From Ectocarpus siliculosus (lineage: Eukaryota; Sar; Phaeophyceae; Ectocarpales; Ectocarpaceae), in assembly GCA_000310025.1 (NCBI GenBank), contig FN649747.1, positions 1,290,872 through 1,305,610 of the forward strand: a DNA stretch of 14,739 bases. Reading direction: 5' to 3'. The notes under the pieces are model-generated. The model was not told the origin of the DNA and searched no databases. It saw nothing but the letters and a program-made list of their open reading frames with translations. Both the position numbers and the translations under genes were made by a program. Shown here in pieces: positions 1 through 9,983 of this stretch (position 1 is the first letter of the stretch; every line of letters begins with the position of its first letter).

Positions 1-250
1 GCGTTCTCAAGGGGTACGCTACCTTACCTCTATACACTACACCCGTCCAGAGGCGTGCGTACTCCACGTTCAATATCTGCATACGTACTTCCTTATTCTT
101 CTCCACTTGTTGCGACCAAGGATGGCGAAGAATACCTCCATCCTCGCGCACTATATACAAAGCGGAATACCAGGTATTCGCTTGTTGACCAACAAAGTCT
201 AGTGGGGCGCGGGGGCGTGGGGTTCCTGCCGATTCCAGGCTTTGGTCAAC

Positions 251-409
251 CAGCCGGTCGGGACCAACGGCCGACCGTCGTCTCCTCTCTCAATCTTCGA
301 GTCGATCATGCATGAATCGTTAAAACAGCCGGTCGGGACAAACGGCCGATCGTCCTCTCCTCTCTTAATCCTCGAGTCGGTCATGCATGAACCGATAGAA
401 CAGCCGGCG
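251..409. repeat. 75-bp tandem duplication at the 3' end of the DEP gene
   Basis: Two adjacent copies, 251-325 and 326-400, differ at about 9 of 75 positions. A short partial third copy begins at 401 with the same CAGCCGG start. The period is exactly 25 codons. Copy 2 contains the last seven codons and TAA stop of the minus-strand DEP gene (365-388). Copy 1 holds the diverged equivalent (290-313), with the same MHDRLED sequence followed by TGA. The duplication therefore copied the gene's terminus into its own 3' flank. I infer a local tandem duplication without effect on the protein, because the first stop met by the ribosome is the one at 365. Confidence 0.9.
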
Positions 410-968
410 GTTCTCGAACATGTGTCGCCGTGTTACGTGGAAGAACACTCCGTGGTCAATGAGCAGGTCGCCGAGAGCCTCTGCGCCCGCCACGTCCGAC
501 GCCAGCCCCGACTTTATCATCCACTGCACCGCGTCGCTGCCGACGAAGCACGACGGGTACTTCTGTCGAGAGAGCAACAAAGTCCAACACGTCTCGTGAG
601 CGAGGGGCCACAACCGGGTCGATTGCTGCAGACACGCCGTATCCCGCAGAAAATCTCCTTCGCAAGAAGGATTGGTCATCGCCATGATACCAGTGGGGGC
701 GCCTTCTGGGTTACCGGGTTCGCCCCGCTGTGACTCCTTTACTACCAGTAGTCGTGATTTATCTGGAAGGCATTGAGAAAAGCTCTCGTTCGATTTTGCA
801 AGTCGTGAAAGCGGGAGACAGACGTCGAACTTGATTTGCTCCGCCACGTGAGTGGCTTGCAACACGTCAGGCATGCAGTCACTACCGTCGGGCCATTGAA
901 CCACTCACCCGCAGACGGTACTTGCGATCTACAATCTCGAGCTCCCTCCGCATGCGGTTGGCCACCTC
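365..968 (-). CDS. DEP-domain protein, C-terminal exons (5' part unresolved)
   Basis: Two minus-strand exons are supported: 968-909 (20 codons) and 562-365 (65 codons plus TAA). They are joined in phase 0 across a 346-bp GT-AG intron with donor G|GTGAGT and acceptor CTCTCTCGACAG. The join rebuilds a DEP domain. Exon one gives an amphipathic helix and VDRKYRLR; exon two continues with KYPSCFVGSDAVQWMI, then a DLLIDHGVFFHV stretch and a closing RRLFYRFM. These match the usual DEP pattern of RxYRLRxYxxCFxGSxAVxWL followed by LFYRF. DEP domains are membrane- and GPCR-docking modules found in signalling proteins; without the upstream part, the role here cannot be named. The exon-one acceptor (CATCCAG) is plausible but not unique, since its frame stays open up to 1124. 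The frame also stays open through the intron upstream of exon two, so a reading without splicing is possible, but it would break the DEP core. The gene ends eight residues after the domain. Confidence 0.75.
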
Positions 969-1441
969 CTGGATGAATGAGCACCAAGGCAATCGCGAGG
1001 GACGCACAATACAACAGACAGCAAATGGGCGGGTACTGAATAAGGCAGTCGACACAACAATGAAGTCACCATTGACACGTATAGCGGGCAAAGAGCGGAC
1101 AAAGAGCCAGCCGTATGCTAGCAATAGTGGAAGGTTGCTTTGTTGCTGTCGTCGTCGTTGTCATCGTCTTCACAATAGAAACCGTTTCGGTCTCTGTTCA
1201 GTACCTTCTAACGCCTACTACCGCGGCCTAATTGACTCGGACGGTTTCCGTGGCCGCAGGCCACCTACCCAACGTAGTCGTTGTTGTCAACAAGCAGCAT
1301 GTTTGTCACGTCGTCGACGTGGAAAGTATGCGCGTAAGCATCGGCTACGTGTCCACCGAGCGGGAGCAAAACTGCCAGGTTCTGTCATATACCACCCATC
1401 GACTCGGCCAAACTTGAGTTAGCCCTGTAACGTATCAGCTA

Positions 1442-1774
1442 CTACTTCTCTTCGAAGGAAAACATTTTGGCTACGGGTGCACCAATGAGAGTTGGCATCC
1501 CGATCCCTGAAAATACGTCCTCTAAGAGGTACATTGAGATACAGCCTTTTAGGGGGCTTCGAAAGAACCAGACCATGCCGCCCTCACAAGACAATGACCG
1601 CAACAATCGCAGCATCACCGTCAGCCCAATCGCCACCAACACCAAGCCAATGACCGCTAGGCGGCCATCGACCGCCACAAAAACAACAATCGAGGAAAAC
1701 CCCCTGACCACTGCTGTGACAACGGCGGTGACCACAACGCCCAGATTCAAGGGGGGCAAAACACGACCAATCAC
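1442..1774 (-). other. Hydrophobic open frame, possible membrane-protein exon
   Basis: The minus-strand frame has no ATG at its 5' end (it opens on GTG) but encodes two strongly hydrophobic stretches, around LGVVVTAVVTAVV and around LAVIGLVLVAIGLTVML, separated by a short polar turn and followed by a mixed tail ending SFEEK. A second minus frame (1584-1853) overlaps it and starts with another hydrophobic segment, TMLALVLPVC. A run of six C on the coding strand near 1755 lies where one frame would pass to the other. It could be an exon of the DEP gene or a decayed membrane-protein gene. GT-rich DNA also tends to translate into Val, Leu and Ala, so chance is a serious alternative. No family is recognised. 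Confidence 0.2.
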
Positions 1775-3100
1775 ACACTGGCAAAACCAACGCCAACATG
1801 GTAAAGCCGGCCGCTACCCTGACAGCGCGCGCCTTTCGGCGCTGGCGCCACAATCAACCGGCCGCCGCGTGCTCCCTCGCGCCGTGGACGACAGCCGCGC
1901 GGCGGTCGACGTACGCTCCCCGAACAGCCGGAAATATTCTTTGGGGGCACCACCAGCGAGCGCCCGCAATGTTCCCGCACATGAAGCACGAACGAATTGT
2001 TAACAAATACTCAAGTAAAACAATACTGGATGGGGTACTCTCTCAGACTAACCGCAGAGAGAGGCGTTATTACACGCTCGAGTGCTCTTGACTAAAACCC
2101 GCCGGTCACCGTAGCGACCGTTTTGTATTCAACAACAACAAGGGGATATATCCTGTGTCGTGTATTTCCCTTTCATTGCTCACAAAATGCTGGTATAATA
2201 ATTGTTTTTGGTGTTTCTTTGTGGAGGCAACGGCCTCAGTCGGACCAGTTCGGATATTCAAAGGTTCTGAGGGACATCGGAACGGTTTGTGACATACTTC
2301 ATGATGTGATGAGGGCAACCACAAACGGGTTTAAACATGAACATTAACATTTGGCGTCTTCCCGGTGAACGACTCACTCTCACTCTCCTCTCAGGGAACA
2401 TAAATGATTTTTTCCCGTGACGACATGCGCTAGATGAAGAAGAGAAGGAAATACTGCACGAACAGCTCACAATCTTGCATCTATCTGTAATAAACCCAGC
2501 CGGATATACATTACCATACACCGGAAATACTCAAGGTAACATTTCCACACGCCAGAATAAGCTACCGCAAAGACTAAGCCCCTCCCGCAGTACGACACCT
2601 CGTGTATACATGTGAGGAGAATAACTCGTAGCAGATTCGCTCAAGCCCCCTTGATGGTGTGCACATTCAGGGTCCAAAAGACCACGTTGCTGCTGACAAA
2701 GGGCGTCGGTAGGAACGGCGGTGTGTGGGTTGCAGAACGACGATCGGCATTAAACCCACGGCGGGTGCTTCCCCGTCCCTCATTTCTCCGCCGTGGTTGA
2801 CCGTTCCAGCCCATACCCTCTCAACCTTTAGCATACGATAGAGAGATATGGAGAGCAAGGGCATACCGGCTCTCCTCTACAACCTGCCTAGTGAGTCCAA
2901 ATAGTTCGTCTTTCAGAACGAATGGGTGACTCTCTCTGTCGTCATGGAAATATGAAGGAAATTTGGAAATCTCTTGTCGTCTTCAGGCTCAACTTTCGTT
3001 CCACATTCCAGTCAACTCCCGTCACCTCTCTCGTACATATATCCTTTGGGTGTATACGGTACGTGCGTGCACAGCAGTCCTTGTTCCTGGAATCCCGCCT

Positions 3101-3107
3101 ATAAAAC
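3101..3107 (+). promoter_or_regulatory. TATA-like box
   Basis: The sequence CCTATAAAACC is a good match to a eukaryotic TATA box. It lies 36 bases before the ATG of a 58-codon plus-strand frame (3137-3313) and about 1 kb before the MsrB start. No transcript start can be located from sequence, and a TATA-like heptamer is expected by chance in a window this size. Confidence 0.25.
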
Positions 3108-4128
3108 CATGTCCGCTGGTCGTGCTCATCTAACAAATGGCCGCGCCCATGAAAATTTTTGAGCGGTGGGCGAACGAGCTGTTTCAACCAGAGGGTTCAA
3201 CCGAATTACGTATTCGCTGCTCTCTCGCGATGGCGTTATGTGCTACCGTGCTCTCAACAAGAGATGCCACACCGTGGGGAGGGTTGGGCATGTGCCTCAC
3301 GTGGTCCATCTAGTGCCGTCTACAGCACAGTACAGGGTCGTTGGTCTAACCGTGGGATGCAAACGAGTCAAATCATAATCATTCAAATCATCAATTTGTG
3401 TTCGCAAATTGTTTGACCAAAAAGGCGTGGTCTGTGTAGAGTTGAAAACAACTGTAATTTGCAACTGAAATGGTACCAGATGCACACCTTGATATCTTGC
3501 GCGTCCATCTTCAAGTGATCCGAATACATCTCGGTGAACACCCCACGCTTTGCCCGGCGAGAACAGAGGGTGGGGAGCGCGCAGGAGACGGGTGGAGTGA
3601 AGAACAGACTCAGAACAGAAAGAAAGAAGCGTTCTGGAAGATTCGAAGAATCACGCCGCTTGTTGTCGGCACCGGCTCTAGAGCTCTACACAGTGACACG
3701 ATGCATTTGGAAAAAAAAAGAGATTTGACTGCTGTACATTCGGAAGAGACATAGCTAGCTGCTTCTTATGCTTGTACATGATGATACCCTCAGGGCCAGG
3801 GCTTCGGGGATTCAACGGCATATCCAACCTGCTAATAGTGTAGCCGCTATTCCTCATCATGCGGTGTCTTGGTGCTCCGCAACTGACTGCTGTAACGAAG
3901 TGCGTAAAACAAACCCCGGTGTTGTATCGTCTCGACAGTCCCGTCGGTAAGAAGTGTTACCGCGGTCCGCGGGGTCGTGGGGTTGAAGACACATTGCATT
4001 CACCCGAGACCGGAGGCATCGACAAAAACCGCTGCTGCTCCTGGCTGCGGCGCTCACAAAGCTCACAATCAAGCAACGCGACATCTCCATCTGCAGGCCA
4101 CAAACCAGGAACACGGAAAGCTACAGGC

Positions 4129-7100
4129 ATGACCTCGGAGAACAACAGCAGCAGTAGCACGAAGCGCGTCGTCGCTGGTGCCGTGTCGGCGTCCGGTTAC
4201 GATGTCACAAGGAGGAAGAAGGGCACCGCACAGCTTGCTAGGGTAAGCCTGAGAGACGGTGCTTTGTGAATCGGCGGTGTTAGGCCGTGCTGCCGAGCAG
4301 GCCACGAGCGAAAGGTTGTACAGCAGCAGCGGTGTGCCGTGGTGCCCAGCAAAGCAGTACTGCGCGATGAGTCGCCGGCGGCAGCAGTGGTGTAAACAGA
4401 GCTGGGTCTACAGCTGTAGGTATCCTTGGTACACCCAGCAGTCAAAAATGCCCCTGCCTGCAGAAGACCTGATGGTGACTGGTGTAGAGCTGTCGACAGA
4501 CTGCTGCACACGGGCGACGGGTGTTTTACCGTAAAGCGTCTAAATTTACCGCAACAGCAGTAACCCCGAGGGACGAGCAGTTCTTGTTGTGTGCGATTTT
4601 ATGGCAAGAACGCGCCGTGAACCATCATTCTTGTTTCTCTATTTGTTCACCCTAACTTGGGCCCCTCCCTAGCGTACGCGTCGTGACGGGCATGATGGCA
4701 CATGCACGAGGCAAACAAACCGAACCCGGCCTATTGTTGTCAATCTCAGGTCCCTCCAAGAAGAGCAATGTTGGTCTGTGAGGTTGGTCTAGTAATTCTA
4801 AGTATGCGTTTTTAGGAGCATTGCGATCTGCTGCTCAAATGGTCTGTGAGTTGTTGGTTGGTTGGTTCCTTCAGAAGATGTTGTTCCGCGATCTCCGCCG
4901 GGCCTCTATAAGTTGTTGGTGTTGACCATGGACGTTGTCGTTCTCCAGATATCAATTTCCACGCCGGGACTGTTGTATGTACCTGCCTTAGGAGCGAGCG
5001 CTGAGCATAAAACAACGCTACGTCGTCAGCGGCGGGACCGAACCTCCCTTCTCGGGCCGCTTCTCGAACGGGGTCAGGTACAGCACCAAGAGGCGGGGCA
5101 CCTTCAACTGCGCCGTGTGTGACCTCCCGGCCTACTCGTCTTCTTCCAAGTTCAACAGCGGCACGGGATGGCCCAGTTTCTACGAGGTGAGGGAGGGAAG
5201 CCGCTCCCTTGGAGGCGCGCGAGACCGACCCCTTCGTGCGAATAATATGCATATGTGTGGTAAATACAAGGCTTTGACGAGATGCACATATGTATAGCAA
5301 CAGATAGTGTATCTCCAACAACCTGTGCGTTGCCATGCCGTGTATTCTCCTGTAGTAGTCGTCTCGATCGAACGGGTCCAAGCCTTCCTGTGACTGATTG
5401 TGTTCATGCCATTTCTACGGACATATTCTCATATTTTCGGTACACGCGGGTGTGCATCAAGGTGCGATATTGATTCCCAGGAACGGCAGATAGATGCCAA
5501 TTACACAGAACTCGGTGCCTGGTATCAATCAGTATCTGGCATGGGCCTGCCAGCAGCTACGTACGTAAATACGCATGATGAACTTCTTCAGTGAGTCAAA
5601 ACTCGATCAACGAGACACGAAACTTTCTATCCCGACCCGCGTCTGTCTCCGCTCAACGCAGACCATCGACCCCGATCACGTGTGGGAGACCACAGACCTC
5701 TCGGCGGGCATGGTGCGGAAGGAGGTCAAGTGCGCCCGGTGCCATGCTCACCAGGGGCACGTGTTCAACGACGGGCCTCGACCAACAGGAAAGAGGTGCG
5801 TGCTCGCGAACCGGCGAAATGCGGTTCAAAACTCCCCGAGAGACGTATACTGCTACTGTACTACATCACGAAACGCCGGTGTGCGGGAAAAACACTAAGC
5901 TTTCCTACCGTTCGATGCCCCCACCTTACGTGTTAGCTGTGTTTGCATCGCCTGCGCGTGAGGGAATAGTGTTTGCGGTGACCATCGAGCCTTACCGGTC
6001 ACCCCAAATACTGAGCCTTACTGGTCACCCCAAATACCGAGCACGTGTTGCGTTTTGCCGAGTTGGTTTCTCGATGAGTTGTTTGCCGCCCAAACGGCAG
6101 GGCGCTCGCGGTTGTAAATGACAATGATTCCTCCGTCGGGCAACGATTTCCTCGTCCCTTCCACGGGCGGACGTCTCAATTCACATCACGTATTTCTTGT
6201 TTTTCGAGCCATCGCGTACGTTCGCGCCGGGTTTGGGGCCTGAGATGTCTCCTGGTGTTGTTGTAGTACGCCTCCTGTCAAACTGGGCTTGTGAGTGTTG
6301 ATATCATAATGATTTTGGTTTGATTTTCTAGGTCCCTGTGCAGTCGAGGTGTCTCCCGCCATGTCGATATGCTGGCTTCAACAAAGCAGTACTATCCCGA
6401 ACTATTTCGATACGTTTATCTGGCAGTGTAAGGGCCTGATGCCAACCTCTAATGATGTTGACTGATTTTGTACAATATGCGCTAGAGCACCAGAAAATGC
6501 ACACGAGACGCACAAGACCAGTCGGAAGGCACCTGGAAAAACAGAAATCGTTGATTCCCGGATGGGGCGGCAGTAGAGGCTGAGGCAAACATCCATATCA
6601 TGCAGTCTACCTCCACACGCCTCATTTGAAATCAAGATCAATTTTTCACTACTCTGAATTAAAGTCAATAGAGCCAGAACGGCAGGCGCCCAGACAAATA
6701 AGGCCAGTTTATATCATGCTAACTGCGCCTGAGTACTTTAATCAGCAGAGGGCACCATGAAGAGACGTCGTGTGCGCTGGTACGTTCAGGTTTTCTACTG
6801 GAGCTGATATATCGAAGGTCGTAGTAGCGGCCTACAATCTCCGCAAAAATGACCAAATTAGTGCACTAGCTGACTTCTGACCATCCGCCGTTCCGGGGTT
6901 TACGGTCCGTTGCGGCGAGCACTAGCAGCACAAGACACGGGGTCAGTCTAATTTGTCCGTTTTTGCGGATATTGTAGGCCGCTACTACGACCTTCGATAT
7001 TTCAGCTCCAGCAGCATGGCGTCCTCTACTGATTAAAGTACTCAGGTGTAGTTAGACACGGCGGGAAGGTTGCTTTCTGTTGGTGTACTCTGAGTATTGG

Positions 7101-7673
7101 ATAAAGTATACCTCAAACAGAACCAGCGTCAGAAGGGATCTGGCATCAGTCCCTGAAGATCTATCGGCAAAGGAGCTTGAATCGAGCCCCAACCCCAACC
7201 CCAAACCCAACTGCGCCTCGAAACTGGGCACACAATCATGGTCTCTCATGATCACCTGCCCATCATGTACACCAAAGAAGAACCATCACATTAACTGCAC
7301 AATGCCAGGTGATTAGAGCGATACCGCGATCTGTACTTTCCGACTCGGTGTCCCTGTCCCTGTTTCGAGGATCCCCCCTTAGCTGCTGTTATGCCCGTTC
7401 TCTGGTTTGGTCTGACGCCCAAATAATGTCGTCGCGTTGCCTAAACGTCGTCTCTTACGTTGTCCCTTCTCCCCCTTCCGAAGGTACTGCGTCAACGCAG
7501 CATCCTTGACGTTCAAGGCGGCTCACGGTGAAGGTCAGGTGCCGTCGCACGGCATCGCCGCGGGGTTCGTAGATATGTTGTCGAGGCACCTCCGCATCCG
7601 CACGAAGAACAAGGGCGGCAAGGAGGGTGCGGAAGGGGAGGAAGAGCCGTCAGCCCGGCCGACGGTCGCGTGA
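4129..7673 (+). CDS. MSRB: Methionine-R-sulfoxide reductase B (MsrB), four exons
   Basis: MsrB reduces methionine-R-sulfoxide in proteins, using a catalytic cysteine and normally thioredoxin. Exons: 4129-4242, 4992-5186, 5662-5795 and 7484-7673, with intron phases 0, 0 and 2 and all GT-AG; they join into 210 codons. Residues 22-26 (SGYDV) match a short motif at the start of some MsrBs. Then come GTEPPFSG (about 53-60), zinc cysteines C78/C81 (CAVC) and C127/C130 (CARC), the fold motif SGTGWPSF (94-101), [10 protein letters not shown] and the catalytic RYCVNAASL with C150. The resolving-cysteine position of classical MsrB (SGCGWPSF) is Thr here, so recycling must use another cysteine or external reductant. 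A Lys/Glu-rich tail of about 50 residues follows the normal family end. The start at 4129 is the simplest choice; the frame stays open upstream to an ATG at 3859, which would add 90 residues. Catalytic C150 is an ordinary Cys codon (TGC), not selenocysteine. Location in the cell is not clear. Confidence 0.93.
4243..4991 (+). other. MsrB intron 1
   Basis: 749-bp phase-0 intron. The donor is AGG|GTAAGC and the acceptor TGTACCTGCCTTAG. A short TTGGTTGGTTGGTT run lies near 4855-4868. No independent gene is seen inside. Confidence 0.8.
5187..5661 (+). other. MsrB intron 2
   Basis: 475-bp phase-0 intron with donor GAG|GTGAGG and acceptor CTCAACGCAG. It separates the GWPSFYE block from the second zinc CxxC block. 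Nothing further is seen in it. Confidence 0.85.
5987..6038. repeat. 26-bp direct duplication
   Basis: Two adjacent copies (5987-6012 and 6013-6038) of a unit starting GAGCCTTAC and ending CACCCCAAATAC differ at two positions. It is intronic and probably a replication-slippage product. Confidence 0.9.
6719..7055. mobile_element. Foldback / MITE-like element with long inverted arms
   Basis: The two ends are inverted copies of each other. Outer arms 6719-6751 and 7023-7055 match at 30 of 33 positions; inner arms 6800-6861 and 6948-7009 match at about 57 of 62. The left arm has about 35 extra bases between outer and inner blocks, so the right arm probably lost a segment or the left gained one. 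The central loop of about 86 bp has no coding capacity. The ends read CTAACT...AGTTAG; a TA target duplication just inside the termini is possible but cannot be told apart from palindromic ends. I infer a non-autonomous DNA transposon, because the size, symmetry and lack of coding fit a MITE. The superfamily is not assigned. As intronic RNA it would fold into a long hairpin. Confidence 0.88.
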
Positions 7674-7715
7674 TGTGATATGATGTGATGTGATGTGATA
7701 TGATATGATATGATG
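7671..7715 (+). repeat. TGATR pentamer microsatellite beginning in the MsrB stop codon
   Basis: Nine consecutive pentamers of TGATG or TGATA start exactly at the TGA stop of MsrB. Because the unit is five bases long, expansion or contraction shifts only the 3' untranslated region as long as the first TGA stays. Confidence 0.92.
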
Positions 7716-8770
7716 TTTTGTGGTTTTAGGCTCACCTCGCCTTTTCAAATCGCGTCGGGTAGGGTGGAGTGTGAATGCGTTATTTGTTATTTGTAAGCAG
7801 TCAAGAAGTGCGTTATTTGTACTTGGAAGTATTTGGTGTGCGTGTGCTGCTCCGGAAATGTGACGGCCCATTCGGGGGTTCTCTTGTGTTGTTCTTTCAC
7901 CGGTGTTTGGTACGCATGGGGTCGTCAAAGACTGCGCCGCGAAAAGCCCAAGGGTATTGAACCTCTTTGCTCCACCGCTTGATGGTTTCGGCGCCAAAGA
8001 AATTTTGTGTATACGTATTTATGCAAGGTGGGTTTTTCGGGCATCGGCAGGGAAGGTCCTTCGCATAGATGTGAGGCCCTCTGAAGAAATAGAAAGCGTG
8101 TGTCGGTATTGCGTGTGATGTCGAAGCAAGCACCGGTACACTGCTGTTCGGCTGTGTCGAGAGAGTAGCTACTGTACCCCGTTGGGATAGTTGGGGGCGC
8201 ACCTTGGGGTGTACTGAACTTCGAGCGTAAAAGAACACTGTTCAAGAATTAGTTGTAGTCTGTTTGTGGTTTCCCCCCTTCATCTGCCTGAACATGGGGC
8301 GGAACGCACCCTTGTTTTGTGTTGAACATGATGAGTCGGCCGTTGGGATGTTTGCTATGTCAACTGGTGTTGTGCTGGGGTGACAGGTTGAAGGGTGTCT
8401 TGTGTCCTTCCTACCTTGAGTGAGAATATGATGTGCATGTATTGTGAAGGTGGTGTCGTAAAGTCATACGTTATTGAAACGTTGAAGGACCGCTGGAATT
8501 GGCGTTATAGATCCGCAGATGGTTTTGGTGATTTTTGGCGCCATTTGTCGATCGAACGGTGCGGACCTCTGCGCGGGTCGCACAAATTGTCGATGCTTAC
8601 GGAGCAGCTAGCTGTTGCGAAGAATGTGACATGAATACCGTGTTAGTTGTTTGTTGTGTAGGTGTTGCCAGGGTGGTGGAACTGATGACACTGCTTTGTT
8701 GTTGGGGATGCTTTCTTTCGTAGCGCGAGAGTAGGAGGAGTATGGCGACGTTTCGTAGTACTTGTCTACA
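7674..8770 (+). other. Probable long 3' untranslated region of MsrB (GT-rich)
   Basis: After the pentamer repeat, the plus strand is rich in G and T for about 1 kb, especially 8240-8730. It has no coding block I can assign, and the bias fades after an A-rich stretch near 8782. Long 3' untranslated regions are typical of brown algae, which is the basis for this reading. No polyadenylation signal can be named with confidence. Confidence 0.4.
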
Positions 8771-9983
8771 TACTTTAGCCTGAAAAAAATCGAGACTGGA
8801 ACTCATTTACTCATCATACCGAGCACGTTATTGATATGTGCCGCGCGGTAAAAGCAAGAACGATCGATGTGGTTCCAAAGTCGAGAGAGGGCGATTGCAC
8901 GACTGCTACTACGCGGTAGAACGCGCCACCAACGAACCTCGTTGTTTGACCGAGGCTCGCTCCCTATGTCCTTCGTGGGGAAACCAACGCGCACCGAAGA
9001 GTTCTCACGTTTTCCTGTGGACTTAAAGTCTACTTTATACGCTGTGCAGAGTCAGTCATCATCCCTCCGGGCCGTCGTAATAAAGAACTCGATTATGACT
9101 GTGGGAACCTTGCCGCCTAACTAACTACATGTTGTAGCCTCGTTTTTGTGCAAGCAACATGAAAACGAGCCCTTTTGTTCTAGACTATTTCAACCAGTTT
9201 CAAGTAAATCTGACCCTCCCATTTTCTTGTGAGGATTTCTTGTCCTGATACATACTACTGCTGTGTGTTCATTGTAGAGGTCTACAAATACTACATACAG
9301 TAGTGGTCGCATCGAAAGCACGGCAAAAAAATAGGGGAGAAAGAGTGGAAAACAAAATAAATTCGACTCCGAACGATGAGCGAACGAAGTGTTTTCAACG
9401 CCTCGTTGTAGTAATGCAAAATTGGAAGTGTGGAGCGTGTATGTTGTATCCATCCTGCCGACGACGCCAAACTAATACAATTGGGCAGACTGGAGCGTAT
9501 CTGACGACCGCTGAGAGAGAGACGCATGAAGATCCTCTACGCAGTACTACGGAGTATCTCTCTCTATGGGTATACATTGTACACCCGTCCTGATGGTATC
9601 TTATCCCAAGGATCCAAACAGTATGACATAACATCGTGTGCACTCTTCATCTTGCAGTGTTTGGGTGACTCCCGATCTAATTTCGTGTTTTCACACTGAT
9701 GCAGCTGTGGGCACCTACGATACAGCATCTCAGTCACTGCACGAACGATGCACACAGGCAACGCGAGGCAGAGGGATGGGCCAATAATTAATGAAACATC
9801 CCCGATGTTGAGAGTGTCATCAAGTGTGTAGGCGGGGGCACACTGTGTAGACACCCTACGTACCCTACCCACCTTTTCGTGAGGCCAGCTGTTGACCCCC
9901 TTCAGTCCGGCACCAAGCTTGCCCTGCCCTGTGCTGGTCGCGCGCCTCTCTCATCGTTCTCTCTCTCTCGGCGGGCGAACATC
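8771..9983. other. Spacer between MsrB and PEX7, including PEX7 leader
   Basis: No recognisable coding block is seen on either strand. A minus-strand frame at 9564-9872 includes a hydrophobic run (VSLIIGPSLCLALPVCIV) but matches no family I know. The last part, about 9930-9975, is pyrimidine-rich (CTCTCTCATCG, then CTCTCTCTCTC) just before the PEX7 ATG and is probably promoter or 5' leader. Confidence 0.5.

Larger units (their letters stand above)
969..4128. other. 3.2 kb without an assignable gene
   Basis: This stretch separates the minus-strand DEP exons from plus-strand MsrB and must hold the DEP gene's upstream exons, if any, and one or both promoters. I found no frame with a recognisable domain. 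Weak candidates are a plus-strand frame at 1232-1417 containing NVVVVVNKQHVCHVVDVES with a possible donor after 1330, a hydrophobic minus-strand frame at 1442-1774, and a 58-codon frame at 3137-3313. Frames of this length occur by chance in DNA of this composition and overlap others that look equally plausible, so none is called as a gene. Between about 2000 and 3100 I see nothing beyond short CT-rich runs near 2370-2395. Confidence 0.5.
5796..7483 (+). other. MsrB intron 3, containing a foldback element
   Basis: 1,688-bp phase-2 intron splitting the Arg codon of the catalytic RYC motif; donor AG|GTGCGTG, acceptor CCCCCTTCCGAAG. It is the longest fully bounded intron in the window and carries the 26-bp duplication at 5987-6038 and the 337-bp foldback element at 6719-7055. 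A short CCCCAA/CCCAAA repeat lies at about 7187-7209. The rest holds no recognisable coding block. Confidence 0.85.

Noticed and set aside
4812-5381. 189-codon minus-strand frame over MsrB exon 2
   Set aside because: It is the shadow of the MsrB exon on the opposite strand, and the plus strand shows unmistakable MsrB motifs.
5591-6121. 176-codon plus-strand frame across MsrB exon 3 and intron 3
   Set aside because: It is out of frame with the zinc-binding CARC block and has the Arg/Pro/Ser-rich composition of a shadow frame.
7484-7492. Selenocysteine at the MsrB catalytic position
   Set aside because: The codon is TGC (Cys) within RYCVN, so no selenocysteine needs to be assumed.
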